Origin: Thermococci archaeon
Lineage (GTDB): Archaea; Methanobacteriota_B; Thermococci; Methanofastidiosales; B48-G16
Reading direction: 5' to 3'
Assembly (NCBI GenBank): GCA_003660605.1
Contig: QMUN01000042.1
Location: 1 to 7,092 of the forward strand
Length of the DNA stretch: 7,092 nucleotides
Shown here: positions 1-5,557 of the stretch, in pieces
How the letters are laid out: the number at the start of each line of letters is the position of its first letter
How positions within the stretch are numbered: the stretch's first letter is position 1
Notes under the pieces: model-generated
What the model saw: the letters and a program-made list of their open reading frames with translations, nothing else
Told to the model about the DNA's origin: nothing
Database searches by the model: none
Translations under genes and position numbers: made by a program

Positions 1-1
1 A

Positions 2-25
2 CTCGAAGAATTAAAGAAAAAATAG
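2..25 (+). CDS. possible C-terminal end of an upstream gene (partial)
   Basis: Reading from base 2, the window opens with a short charged tail, LEELKKK, followed by TAG at 23-25. Its last base overlaps the GAGGTG ribosome binding site of the next gene, the same tight junction seen elsewhere in this operon. No TATA box is visible before the next start. I therefore infer that the operon begins upstream and that this is the end of the preceding gene. Seven residues are too few to identify a product, and the reading may be chance. Confidence 0.3.
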   Translation, partial: LEELKKK

Positions 26-30
26 AGGTG
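25..30 (+). promoter_or_regulatory. ribosome binding site selecting a TTG start
   Basis: GAGGTG matches the archaeal 16S anti-Shine-Dalgarno sequence and ends 7 nt before the TTG at 38. The same hexamer precedes the ATG starts at 499 and 687 at similar distance, which supports TTG as the real start of the regulator gene. Confidence 0.7.
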
Positions 31-37
31 TTATTAC

Positions 38-502
38 TTGGATAAGATAATAACAAAGAGCATAGAAGATTATCTCAAAACAATATATATCCTTACAAGG
101 AAGAAGGATTTTGCTAAAACTTCAGATATTTCTTCAGCCCTTAATGTCCAGCCGCCAAGTGTTACAGAGATGATACAAAAACTTAATAAGATGGGATTTG
201 TCTCTTATGAAAAATATAAAGGGATTACACTTACAAAAAAAGGAGAGAAGCTAGCAAAAGATGTATATAAGAGAAATGAAACACTCTTTAATTTTTTGAA
301 GATTATAGGTGTGAAAGAGAAGGTAGCGGAAGACGATGCATGCAAAATGGAGCATGATCTAACTCCAGCAACTACGAAACATCTGGCAAAATTTGTAGAG
401 TTCGTTCAGAGTTCACCACGTAATCCCAAATGGCTGGATCATTTTAAATATTACAGCAAGACAGGAAAACATATAGAATGTAAAGAAGAGGTGTTAAAAT
501 GA
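38..502 (+). CDS. DtxR/MntR-family metal-dependent transcriptional regulator
   Basis: This 154-residue protein is a two-domain DtxR/MntR-type repressor, a cytoplasmic dimer that binds operator DNA when loaded with Fe(II) or Mn(II). An N-terminal winged helix-turn-helix (about 1-70) includes the recognition helix around PPSVTEMIQKL (39-49) and the wing (about 54-68). The dimerisation and metal domain follows (about 70-140). It has no SH3/FeoA-like third domain, as in MntR. By eye alignment, Asp11, Cys102, Glu105 and His106 match the primary metal site. The Asp is MntR-like, and the Cys is DtxR-like where MntR has Glu99. MntR Glu11 is Lys14 here. The DtxR ancillary ligands His79, Glu83 and His98 are replaced by Asn80, Phe84 and Glu98. 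Translation starts at TTG behind a strong GAGGTG site, and the stop overlaps the next gene by 4 nt (ATGA). It probably regulates this operon, though no operator lies inside the window upstream of it. Family is firm; metal specificity is not. Confidence 0.9.
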   Translation: MDKIITKSIEDYLKTIYILTRKKDFAKTSDISSALNVQPPSVTEMIQKLNKMGFVSYEKYKGITLTKKGEKLAKDVYKRNETLFNFLKIIGVKEKVAEDDACKMEHDLTPATTKHLAKFVEFVQSSPRNPKWLDHFKYYSKTGKHIECKEEVLK

Positions 503-681
503 GAGGTCAAAATACTGGAAGAGGACAGGGAAGAAGAGGAATGGGTGGAGGACAGGCTCTAGGCCCTGGAGGAGAATGCGTGTGTCCACAGTGTGGATAC
601 ACTGTACAACATCAATTAGGTACCCCATGTTTTAATATGAAATGTCCTAAATGTGGAATGCCACTGATAAGAAAGAGGTGA
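499..681 (+). CDS. small Gly/Arg-rich protein with zinc-ribbon or rubredoxin-like cysteines
   Basis: This 60-residue protein has a flexible N-terminus with 11 Gly and 4 Arg in its first 25 residues. A compact metal-binding part follows: C29-P-Q-C32-G, His38, Cys44 and C49-P-K-C52-G, plus Cys27. The two CPxCG knuckles would fit one zinc or iron ion in a zinc-ribbon or rubredoxin-like site. I recognise the type as a small protein often found beside NifX-like and MinD-like genes in anaerobes, with an N-terminus recalling DUF5320-like proteins, but I know of no assigned function. The ATG lies in the ATGA overlap with the regulator, behind GAGGTG at 488-493. Its TGA stop lies within the GAGGTGA site of the next gene, so translation of the three is likely coupled. 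It could be a metallochaperone or an electron-transfer or scaffold partner of the neighbouring ATPases; that is speculation. Confidence 0.75.
   Translation: MRGQNTGRGQGRRGMGGGQALGPGGECVCPQCGYTVQHQLGTPCFNMKCPKCGMPLIRKR
675..681 (+). promoter_or_regulatory. ribosome binding site fixing the start of the NifX-like gene
   Basis: GAGGTGA includes the stop codon of the preceding gene and ends 5 nt before the ATG at 687. It decides against an in-frame ATG at 651, which would add 12 residues lying inside the upstream gene and absent from the family's usual N-terminus. Confidence 0.7.
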
Positions 682-686
682 ATGAG

Positions 687-1046
687 ATGAGAATAGGAAT
701 TCCTGTAATGGATAAAAATGGTTATGAATCTATAATAGGACAGCATTTTGGTAGAGTGCCGTACTTTGCAATAGTAGATATGGAAAAAAAAGATATTTCT
801 TTCATAGATAATACAAGCGAACATTTTGGAGGAATGGGTAAGCCTCCAGAACTTTTAAGGAGCAATGATGTTGAAATAATGCTCTGTTCTGCACTTGGAC
901 CAAAGGCTATCCAGTTATTCGAAAGTTACGGAATAGAAATTTTTGTTGGAGCTTCAGGAACTGTCAGGAATACGATGGAGCAGTGGAAAAACGGGAATTT
1001 AAGAGAAGCAACAGACGCCAACGCATGTAAGGAGCACAGGCATTAA
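687..1046 (+). CDS. NifX/MTH1175-like (dinitrogenase iron-molybdenum cofactor biosynthesis family) protein
   Basis: This 119-residue protein has the ribonuclease H-like fold of the NifX/NafY/NifB-C-terminal family (COG1433 type). Members bind Fe-Mo cofactor precursors or, in the Desulfovibrio orange protein, a Mo-Cu cluster. Visible hallmarks are the opening MRIGIPV, the HFGRVPYF segment (20-27) followed by a hydrophobic strand and Asp31, LGPKA (70-74), and the late GxV...NGNL region (91-105). Cys67, two residues before the LGPKA motif, and the ending Cys114 with His117 and His119 are possible metal ligands. The tail is a short version of the Cys/His-rich tail seen in some relatives. The gene abuts the next one directly (TAA then ATG at 1047). 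Next to paired MinD-type ATPases it matches known ORP-like loci. Family assignment is firm, but the bound cofactor cannot be read from sequence. Confidence 0.88.
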   Translation: MRIGIPVMDKNGYESIIGQHFGRVPYFAIVDMEKKDISFIDNTSEHFGGMGKPPELLRSNDVEIMLCSALGPKAIQLFESYGIEIFVGASGTVRNTMEQWKNGNLREATDANACKEHRH

Positions 1047-1853
1047 ATGATAATCTCGGTAGCTTCGGGCAAAGGAGGAACTGGAAAAACTACAGTTGCA
1101 GTAAACTTAGCGTTATCGCTAGAAGATACTGAGCTTCTGGACTGTGATGTGGAAGAACCGAACTGCAACATTTTCTTGAAAAAAAAATTAAAAAATGTAG
1201 AAGATGTTTCGATTCCTGTTCCCATTATAAATGAAAAATGTGATTTCTGCGGAAAATGCTCAGAGTTTTGCGAGTACAATGCACTTGCTGTCATGAAAGG
1301 AAATGTTCTTGTATTCAAAGAGTTATGTCATGGATGCGGGGGATGCAAACTTGTCTGTCCAAAAGATGCGATTACTTATAAAGAAAGAAAAATAGGAGAG
1401 GTGGCAGGAGAAGATAATTTCTATCAGGGAAAATTAAATATAGGAGAAGCCATAGCTACACCTATTGTCTCCGCCGTAAAAAAGAAAATTAAAAAAGAAA
1501 AAACTGTGATAATAGACTCCCCTCCGGGAGCTTTCTGTCCTGTTATAGAAGCTGTGAGTGGAAGTGATTACTGCCTTCTTGTCACGGAGCCGACGCCCTT
1601 TGGTTTGAACGATCTTAAAATTGCTGTTGAAGTTTTGAAAAAAATAGATGTCCCATACGGTGTAATCATAAACAGAGAAGGCATAGGTGATAAAAGAGTC
1701 GAAGAATACTGTAAAAAAAACAATGTTCCTGTACTTATGAAGATTCCGCATGATAGAAAAATAGCAGAACTTTACTCAAAGGGTATTCCCTTTGTTTTGG
1801 AGATGCCGGAATGGAAGGAAAAATTCAGGGGACTCTATGGGGCGATCAGATGA
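1047..1853 (+). CDS. MinD/Mrp-superfamily P-loop ATPase with inserted ferredoxin domain (first of a pair)
   Basis: This 268-residue cytoplasmic protein is a deviant Walker A ATPase of the COG1149 type. The P-loop is SGKGGTGKTT (7-16), with signature Lys9. DCDVEEPN (32-39) follows the usual switch I position, and IDSPPG (156-161) is the Walker B/switch II region. Between them sits a two-cluster ferredoxin insert with C65-C68-C71-C75 and C94-C97-C100-C104, each in CxxCxxCxxxC spacing for a 4Fe-4S cluster. A VTEPTPFG segment (179-186) is typical of the family. Such proteins are thought to use ATP binding and dimerisation in metal-cluster assembly or transfer, like Mrp/Nbp35, but no member of this subfamily has a well-defined reaction that I know of. 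It starts directly after the NifX-like gene and overlaps the second ATPase by 4 nt, suggesting equal expression and a heterodimer. Confidence 0.92.
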   Translation: MIISVASGKGGTGKTTVAVNLALSLEDTELLDCDVEEPNCNIFLKKKLKNVEDVSIPVPIINEKCDFCGKCSEFCEYNALAVMKGNVLVFKELCHGCGGCKLVCPKDAITYKERKIGEVAGEDNFYQGKLNIGEAIATPIVSAVKKKIKKEKTVIIDSPPGAFCPVIEAVSGSDYCLLVTEPTPFGLNDLKIAVEVLKKIDVPYGVIINREGIGDKRVEEYCKKNNVPVLMKIPHDRKIAELYSKGIPFVLEMPEWKEKFRGLYGAIR

Positions 1854-2698
1854 AACAATTAACGGTGATCAGCGGCAAGGGAGGAACAGGGAAAACTACT
1901 ATAGTAGGTGCATTCGCAGCACTGGCAGGGAATAAAGTTTTAGCAGACTGCGATGTTGATGCTCCTGATCTTCATTTAATACTAAAACCTGAGATCAAAG
2001 AAGAAAAAAAATTTTCGGGATCGAAGTTAGCTTTTATAGGGTATGAAAAATGTATAAAATGTGGGAAATGCTATGAAAACTGCAAATTTAATGCTATCAG
2101 CGAAGATATAAAAATAGACGAACTGAGATGTGAGGGATGCGGAGTCTGTGCATACGTTTGTCCTGCTAATGCTATAGAACTTAAAAAAAGAGATTCCGGG
2201 ACTTTATTTATCTCTGAAACTAGATTTGGTCCGATGGTACATGCGAAACTTAATATAGGAGAAGAAGCATCAGGAAAACTCGTGACATTGGTAAGAAATA
2301 CTGCAAAAGAAGTTGCTGAAAAAATGAAAAAAGATCTTATAATAATAGATGGATCTCCGGGGATCGGATGCCCTGTTATCGCATCTTTAACTGGCAGTGA
2401 TCTGGTTTTGATAGTTACAGAGCCCACCCTCTCAGGAATACATGATCTGGAAAGAGTTTATGGAGTCTCAAAGCATTTTGGTATAGAAACAATCGTATGT
2501 ATAAATAAATACGATATAAACAAAGAAAACACAGAAAAAATTGAAAATTTCTGCAAAAAAAGTGGAATAGAGTCGGTAGGAAAGATACCATATAATCCAG
2601 AGTTCACAAAAGCGATGATCGAGGAAAAGACTATAATAGAGTATAATAATGATCCTGTAGTAAAAGATATGTGGAAAAAGATTGAAGAGAGGATATAA
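1850..2698 (+). CDS. MinD/Mrp-superfamily P-loop ATPase with inserted ferredoxin domain (second of a pair)
   Basis: This 282-residue partner of the preceding ATPase has the same architecture. It has P-loop SGKGGTGKTT (8-17), DCDVDAPDLH (33-42), cluster ligands C68-C71-C74-C78 and C94-C97-C100-C104, IDGSPG (166-171) as Walker B/switch II, and VTEPTLSG (189-196). I chose the ATG at 1850, which forms an ATGA overlap with the upstream stop and places the P-loop at the usual distance from the N-terminus. An ATG at 1811 would add 13 residues from another gene's frame. The two proteins are clearly paralogous, and such pairs recur in anaerobes next to NifX-like genes, including the ORP locus of Desulfovibrio. 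The gene ends in TAATG, overlapping the permease start by one base, which links it to membrane transport. Confidence 0.92.
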   Translation: MKQLTVISGKGGTGKTTIVGAFAALAGNKVLADCDVDAPDLHLILKPEIKEEKKFSGSKLAFIGYEKCIKCGKCYENCKFNAISEDIKIDELRCEGCGVCAYVCPANAIELKKRDSGTLFISETRFGPMVHAKLNIGEEASGKLVTLVRNTAKEVAEKMKKDLIIIDGSPGIGCPVIASLTGSDLVLIVTEPTLSGIHDLERVYGVSKHFGIETIVCINKYDINKENTEKIENFCKKSGIESVGKIPYNPEFTKAMIEEKTIIEYNNDPVVKDMWKKIEERI

Positions 2699-3732
2699 TG
2701 TCCGAGTTGTCCTCTGTTTTTAATCATTCTGTTATAATAACAATATTTGTATTTGTAATGATGCTTTTAATAGATTATATAAACGTTTTTACAAAGGGCA
2801 AAATGAAAAAAACGGTAAAAGGGGGAAAGGAGCGCCAGTATCTCACTGCATCTTTTCTAGGAGCAACACCTGGATGTTTGGGCGCATTTATGAACGTTTC
2901 TTTTTATGTTCACGGACTTCTGTCATTTGGAGCAATCGTGGGAGGAATGATAGCCACTTCGGGCGATGAAGCTTTTGTTATGCTAACCTTATTTCCAAAA
3001 AAAGCTCTTTTTCTTTTTGCATTATTGTTTATATTGGGGATTGCAGGAGCATGGATCTCAGATAAAATAGCGTCCCGTCTGAAAATAATACCATGCTCAG
3101 AGTGTCAACTGCAAAAAGTACATGATACAGATAAAAAACACTATTTCCAGCCATCTATTTTGAAAAATTTTCCTCTGTTATCCCCTATTAGATACGGATT
3201 GATCTTATTTTTTGTGTTCATTATCTTATTAAATCTAAGTGGTGTTTGGGGACCTCAATCATGGAACTTAAACGAACCTGCGAGAATTATTCTCATATTT
3301 TTATCCAGTGTTGCAGTATTTATTAGTGCAACAGTCTCAGAACACTATTTAAAAGATCATATATGGGGACATATCGTAAAAAAGCATATATGGAAAGTAT
3401 TTTTATGGACATTTTTTGCCATGCTTTTTATTACCATCGGACTTCGGTACTGGAACCTGGAAGAATTCATAATGTCAAATATGGGATGGATTCTCATTAT
3501 AAGTGCTATTGTTGGATTGATCCCTGAATCAGGACCGCACATGATCTTTGTTATGATGTATGCGAACGGATTAGTCCCATTTTCAATATTACTAACAAGC
3601 TCCATTGTACAGGACGGACATGGAATGTTACCCCTGCTCTCTTATACAATAAAAGATTCAGTTCTTATAAAGCTGTTTAATCTTATATTCGCTCTCATTA
3701 TAGGAATATCTCTTTATGCTCTGGGATTATAA
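2698..3732 (+). CDS. ArsP_2-family polytopic membrane protein (putative heavy-metal exporter / 'putative manganese transporter')
   Basis: This 344-residue integral membrane protein matches the family described as a putative 10-TM heavy-metal exporter (ArsP_2, DUF2899), also labelled putative manganese transporter. By eye, hydrophobic segments lie near 10-30, 52-75, 76-98, 102-121, 163-183, 195-213, 231-249, 262-283, 284-305 and 325-343. Family-type conserved stretches are [10 protein letters not shown] (55-64), [11 protein letters not shown] (86-96), GLIPESGPH (273-281) and [11 protein letters not shown] (304-314). Their repeated small and polar residues in membrane segments suggest two related halves. 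A hydrophilic central loop (122-160) has CSEC (133-136), His142 and His148. A His-rich stretch (H216, H221, H225, H230) precedes a later helix. The start codon overlaps the upstream stop, and a purine-rich GAGAGGA lies just before it. Transport substrate and direction are not shown by sequence; export of a metal or oxyanion is the family-based guess. Confidence 0.82.
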   Translation: MSELSSVFNHSVIITIFVFVMMLLIDYINVFTKGKMKKTVKGGKERQYLTASFLGATPGCLGAFMNVSFYVHGLLSFGAIVGGMIATSGDEAFVMLTLFPKKALFLFALLFILGIAGAWISDKIASRLKIIPCSECQLQKVHDTDKKHYFQPSILKNFPLLSPIRYGLILFFVFIILLNLSGVWGPQSWNLNEPARIILIFLSSVAVFISATVSEHYLKDHIWGHIVKKHIWKVFLWTFFAMLFITIGLRYWNLEEFIMSNMGWILIISAIVGLIPESGPHMIFVMMYANGLVPFSILLTSSIVQDGHGMLPLLSYTIKDSVLIKLFNLIFALIIGISLYALGL

Positions 3733-4137
3733 TTTTAAAGGAGACGTCATTACTAGCTTTCCATGTTTTACTCCCTTTGTTGCTATTAATCTATCAGCAA
3801 GTTTTTTTACTCTTTTTGCATCTCCTTTAGCTATTATAACTTCCAGGCAGTTGTTTTCATCTAAATGTACATGTATCGTTGATGAAACATCTTCAAAATT
3901 TTCATGCTGCAAATCTGTTAGTTTCTCCATCACCCCTCTTGTATCATGGTCATAAAGTATAGTGATCGTCCCCACAACTTTCTCTCCTTTCTCCCATTCT
4001 TGCTCTATCATGTAATCTCTTATTATATCCCTTATTGCTTCTGATCTGTTTGCATATCCTTTTTCATCTATAATTCTGTCAAATTTTTTTAGCAACTCTG
4101 GAGGAATGGAAACACCAAATCTTACCATTTTTTCCAT
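3727..4137 (-). CDS. nikR: NikR, nickel-responsive ribbon-helix-helix transcriptional regulator
   Basis: This 136-residue protein is close to the usual NikR length. Residues 1-45 form the ribbon-helix-helix DNA-binding domain, opening with the beta strand MVRFGVSIP (4-12). Residues 52-136 form the ACT-like tetramerisation domain. All four high-affinity Ni(II) ligands of E. coli NikR (His76, His87, His89, Cys95) are present as His78, His89, His91 and Cys97, a constant offset of two, within THxH-like TIHVH and the ENNCLEV segment. This makes the call firm. NikR represses nickel uptake genes when nickel is plentiful. Its mRNA is probably leaderless: the BRE/TATA box is about 26 bp upstream and no Shine-Dalgarno sequence precedes ATG. 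It converges with the permease gene, overlapping by 6 bp. All eight Arg codons are AGA or AGG, as in the native-looking genes. Confidence 0.96.
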   Translation of the reverse strand: MEKMVRFGVSIPPELLKKFDRIIDEKGYANRSEAIRDIIRDYMIEQEWEKGEKVVGTITILYDHDTRGVMEKLTDLQHENFEDVSSTIHVHLDENNCLEVIIAKGDAKRVKKLADRLIATKGVKHGKLVMTSPLKL

Positions 4138-4150
4138 AAATAGAAAGAGA

Positions 4151-4182
4151 AAAAGATCTATTTATAAGTTTCGTGATCTATT
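4151..4182. promoter_or_regulatory. candidate NikR operator: inverted repeat with 16-bp spacer around the nikR TATA box
   Basis: AAAAGATC (4151-4158) and GATCTATT (4175-4182) form an inverted repeat matching at 7 of 8 positions, separated by exactly 16 bp. The nikR TATA box fills the spacer. The well-known E. coli NikR operator has 6-bp half sites separated by 16 bp. GATCTATT also occurs as an exact direct repeat at 4155-4162 and 4175-4182, 20 bp apart or about two helical turns. Position and geometry suggest autoregulation; the half-site sequence differs from the E. coli one, so the assignment is inference. Confidence 0.5.
4159..4174 (-). promoter_or_regulatory. nikR promoter (BRE + TATA box) for a leaderless transcript
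   Basis: On the minus strand, ACGAAA (4174-4169) followed by CTTATAAATA (4168-4159) fits the archaeal BRE/TATA pattern. The TATA centre is about 26 bp from the ATG at 4137, so transcription should begin at or within a base or two of the start codon. Confidence 0.75.
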
Positions 4183-4212
4183 AATTAACAGTAGATAATA
4201 TACAAGAAAAGG
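4178..4212 (+). promoter_or_regulatory. weak promoter and ribosome binding site for the metallo-beta-lactamase fold gene
   Basis: CTATTAATTA (4178-4187) is an AT-rich TATA-like element; a start site about 25 bp downstream would fall near 4208. GATAATATA (4194-4202) is an alternative. AAAAGG (4207-4212) is a modest ribosome binding match 7 nt before ATG at 4220. The first element overlaps the right half of the candidate NikR operator. Confidence 0.3.
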
Positions 4213-4219
4213 AAATAGC

Positions 4220-5134
4220 ATGAAAATAAAAATCCTTGGAACTGAATCCTTAGGGGTTCGAGGCCTCAGTTGCGTGGTAAAAACTCAAGATCGTAAGATT
4301 GTGATCGATCCGGGTGTGGCTCTGGGATATCAACGTCATGGACTGCTCCCTCATCCCGTTCAGGTAGCAATGGGAGAGAGAGTTCGCCAAAATATTATAA
4401 GAGAATTGAAAGACGCTACAGATGTAGTTATCAGCCATTATCACGGCGATCATATTCCTTTGCCTAACGCTAACCCGTATCAGCTTAAAGCACAGGATGT
4501 AGCTCCATTACTTAAAAAAGTTCGAATCTGGGCTAAAGGACCTGAGAATATATCTCGAAACATGTTAACTCGTTTAAAAGCCCTGTGTATTGTATTAAAC
4601 AGAGATTTACCGAATGCTGAAGGAAAAATTGAAGAACCATTAAGCTTTTCCTATCCAGTGCCCCATGGGGATCCCAATGAACGTTTTGGCACAGTAATGA
4701 TGACACGTATTGAAGATAAGAGTGATGTATTTGTACATGCTTCAGATATACAACTTCTTTGTGACTCCGCTATTTCAAAGATACTTAAATGGCATCCAAT
4801 TACGGTGCTTGCATCAGGCCCACCTATATATCTACCATGGTTGTCAATAGAACAGGAAGAAAGGGCGTGGAATAACGCTATTAAACTTGCTGATAAAATA
4901 GACACATTGATTTTAGATCACCATCTATTGCGTTGTGAAGAAGGAGTTTCCTGGCTTGATAGTTTACCTTCGAATGTCATCTGTGCTGCAGACTTCATGG
5001 GATATCGTCGTCAGTTCCTTGAAGCTTGGAGACGTAAACTGTATCGAGAAATGCCAGTTCCCAAAGGGTGGCATGAAGCTTATGCACTTGGAAATGTTGA
5101 CACCAAAAAATACAGAAAGGTATATAAAAAGTAG
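4220..5134 (+). CDS. metallo-beta-lactamase fold metallohydrolase, UPF0282-like
   Basis: This 304-residue protein belongs to the metallo-beta-lactamase superfamily. The metal-binding signature SHYHGDH (72-78) supplies His73, His75, Asp77 and His78. Later candidate ligands are His149 in VPHGD, Asp176 in HASDIQ, and His234/His235 in LDHHLLR. The opening ESLGVRGL and IDPGVALG (29-36), together with the ASDIQ and DHHLLR segments, recall the archaeal UPF0282 group, whose substrate is unknown. Membership of the fold is firm and the UPF0282 link is from memory. Arg codon use is unusual: 14 of 20 are CGN, whereas the genes on both sides use almost only AGA/AGG. That hints at recent arrival from another genome. 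It is divergent from nikR, from which it is separated by 82 bp, and its last codons contain the TATA box of the next gene. No signal peptide is visible, so it is cytoplasmic. Confidence 0.85.
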   Translation: MKIKILGTESLGVRGLSCVVKTQDRKIVIDPGVALGYQRHGLLPHPVQVAMGERVRQNIIRELKDATDVVISHYHGDHIPLPNANPYQLKAQDVAPLLKKVRIWAKGPENISRNMLTRLKALCIVLNRDLPNAEGKIEEPLSFSYPVPHGDPNERFGTVMMTRIEDKSDVFVHASDIQLLCDSAISKILKWHPITVLASGPPIYLPWLSIEQEERAWNNAIKLADKIDTLILDHHLLRCEEGVSWLDSLPSNVICAADFMGYRRQFLEAWRRKLYREMPVPKGWHEAYALGNVDTKKYRKVYKK

Positions 5135-5153
5135 CACAATTATAAAATTTGTG
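5115..5153 (+). promoter_or_regulatory. promoter and possible operator of the FmdE-like/ABC transporter operon
   Basis: GAAAGG then TATATAAAA (5121-5129) makes a good BRE/TATA pair inside the last codons of the upstream gene. Predicted initiation near 5150 gives a very short leader (under about 10 nt). CACAA (5135-5139) and TTGTG (5149-5153) form an inverted repeat with a 9-bp AT-only spacer straddling the predicted start site, a reasonable place for a repressor. Confidence 0.45.
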
Positions 5154-5158
5154 ATACC

Positions 5159-5557
5159 ATGAGTATACTGAAAAGAGCAGCAGAGTTTCATGGGCATCTT
5201 GGGCCGTATTTAGTATTAGGCTTGAAGATGGGAGTTCTTGCAAAGAATACATTAAATGCAGATCCATTTGAGATCAGAGCAGAGATACATACTGAAAAGA
5301 TAACACCGAGATCGTGTATATTGGACGGAATCCAGTTCACATCAGGATGTACACTTGGAAAGGGAAATATAGATGTTATGGAGAGTGATGAGATTTTCGG
5401 CGTTTTTTATAAAGATAACAGTAAAATAGTGATCAAAGTTAAAAAAGAGATCTTGGAAAAGATAGAGAAAGTTTCCGATATGGAAGAATACGCAAGAATA
5501 CTATTCGAAAAGAGGGACGAGGAGCTTTTTGAGTATGATAAAGTTAAAAAATGTTAA
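5159..5557 (+). CDS. FmdE-like (formylmethanofuran dehydrogenase subunit E family) protein
   Basis: This 132-residue protein carries the FmdE N-terminal-type domain. The FHGHLGPYLVLG segment (10-21) provides His11 and His13, and the CILDGIQFTSGCTLGKGN segment (53-70) provides Cys53, Asp56 and Cys64. These His/Cys residues are the family's conserved metal-site candidates. It lacks the C-terminal zinc ribbon of longer members and ends after a charged helix. Despite the name, such stand-alone proteins are widespread outside formylmethanofuran dehydrogenase operons and have no firm function. Here no fwd/fmd gene is nearby; instead the gene overlaps a metal ABC transporter ATPase by 23 nt. A role in metal binding, sensing or delivery for that transporter is my inference. 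The start ATG follows a partial ribosome binding match (GTGAT, 5151-5155) at short spacing; initiation may be near-leaderless. All five Arg codons are AGA/AGG. Confidence 0.85.
   Translation: MSILKRAAEFHGHLGPYLVLGLKMGVLAKNTLNADPFEIRAEIHTEKITPRSCILDGIQFTSGCTLGKGNIDVMESDEIFGVFYKDNSKIVIKVKKEILEKIEKVSDMEEYARILFEKRDEELFEYDKVKKC

Noticed and set aside
651..686. N-terminal extension of the NifX-like protein from an ATG at 651
   Set aside because: The added 12 residues lie within the upstream gene and do not belong to the family; GAGGTGA at 675-681 points to 687.
1811..1849. N-terminal extension of the second MinD-like ATPase from an ATG at 1811
   Set aside because: It overlaps the first ATPase gene in another frame and moves the P-loop too far from the N-terminus; the ATGA at 1850 is the typical junction.
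3802..3817. Two T-runs (T7 and T5) on the + strand just past the permease stop, possible archaeal terminator
   Set aside because: They are Lys codons of nikR read from the other strand, so composition explains them; termination there cannot be supported without transcript ends.
5431..5452. GATC-N14-GATC in the FmdE-like gene, resembling the candidate NikR operator
   Set aside because: The spacing is 14 rather than 16, it lies inside coding sequence, and GATC is common throughout this window.
5159..5557. Part of a formylmethanofuran dehydrogenase operon
   Set aside because: No other fwd/fmd subunit is present, and the partners are ABC transporter genes; only the domain name connects it to that enzyme.
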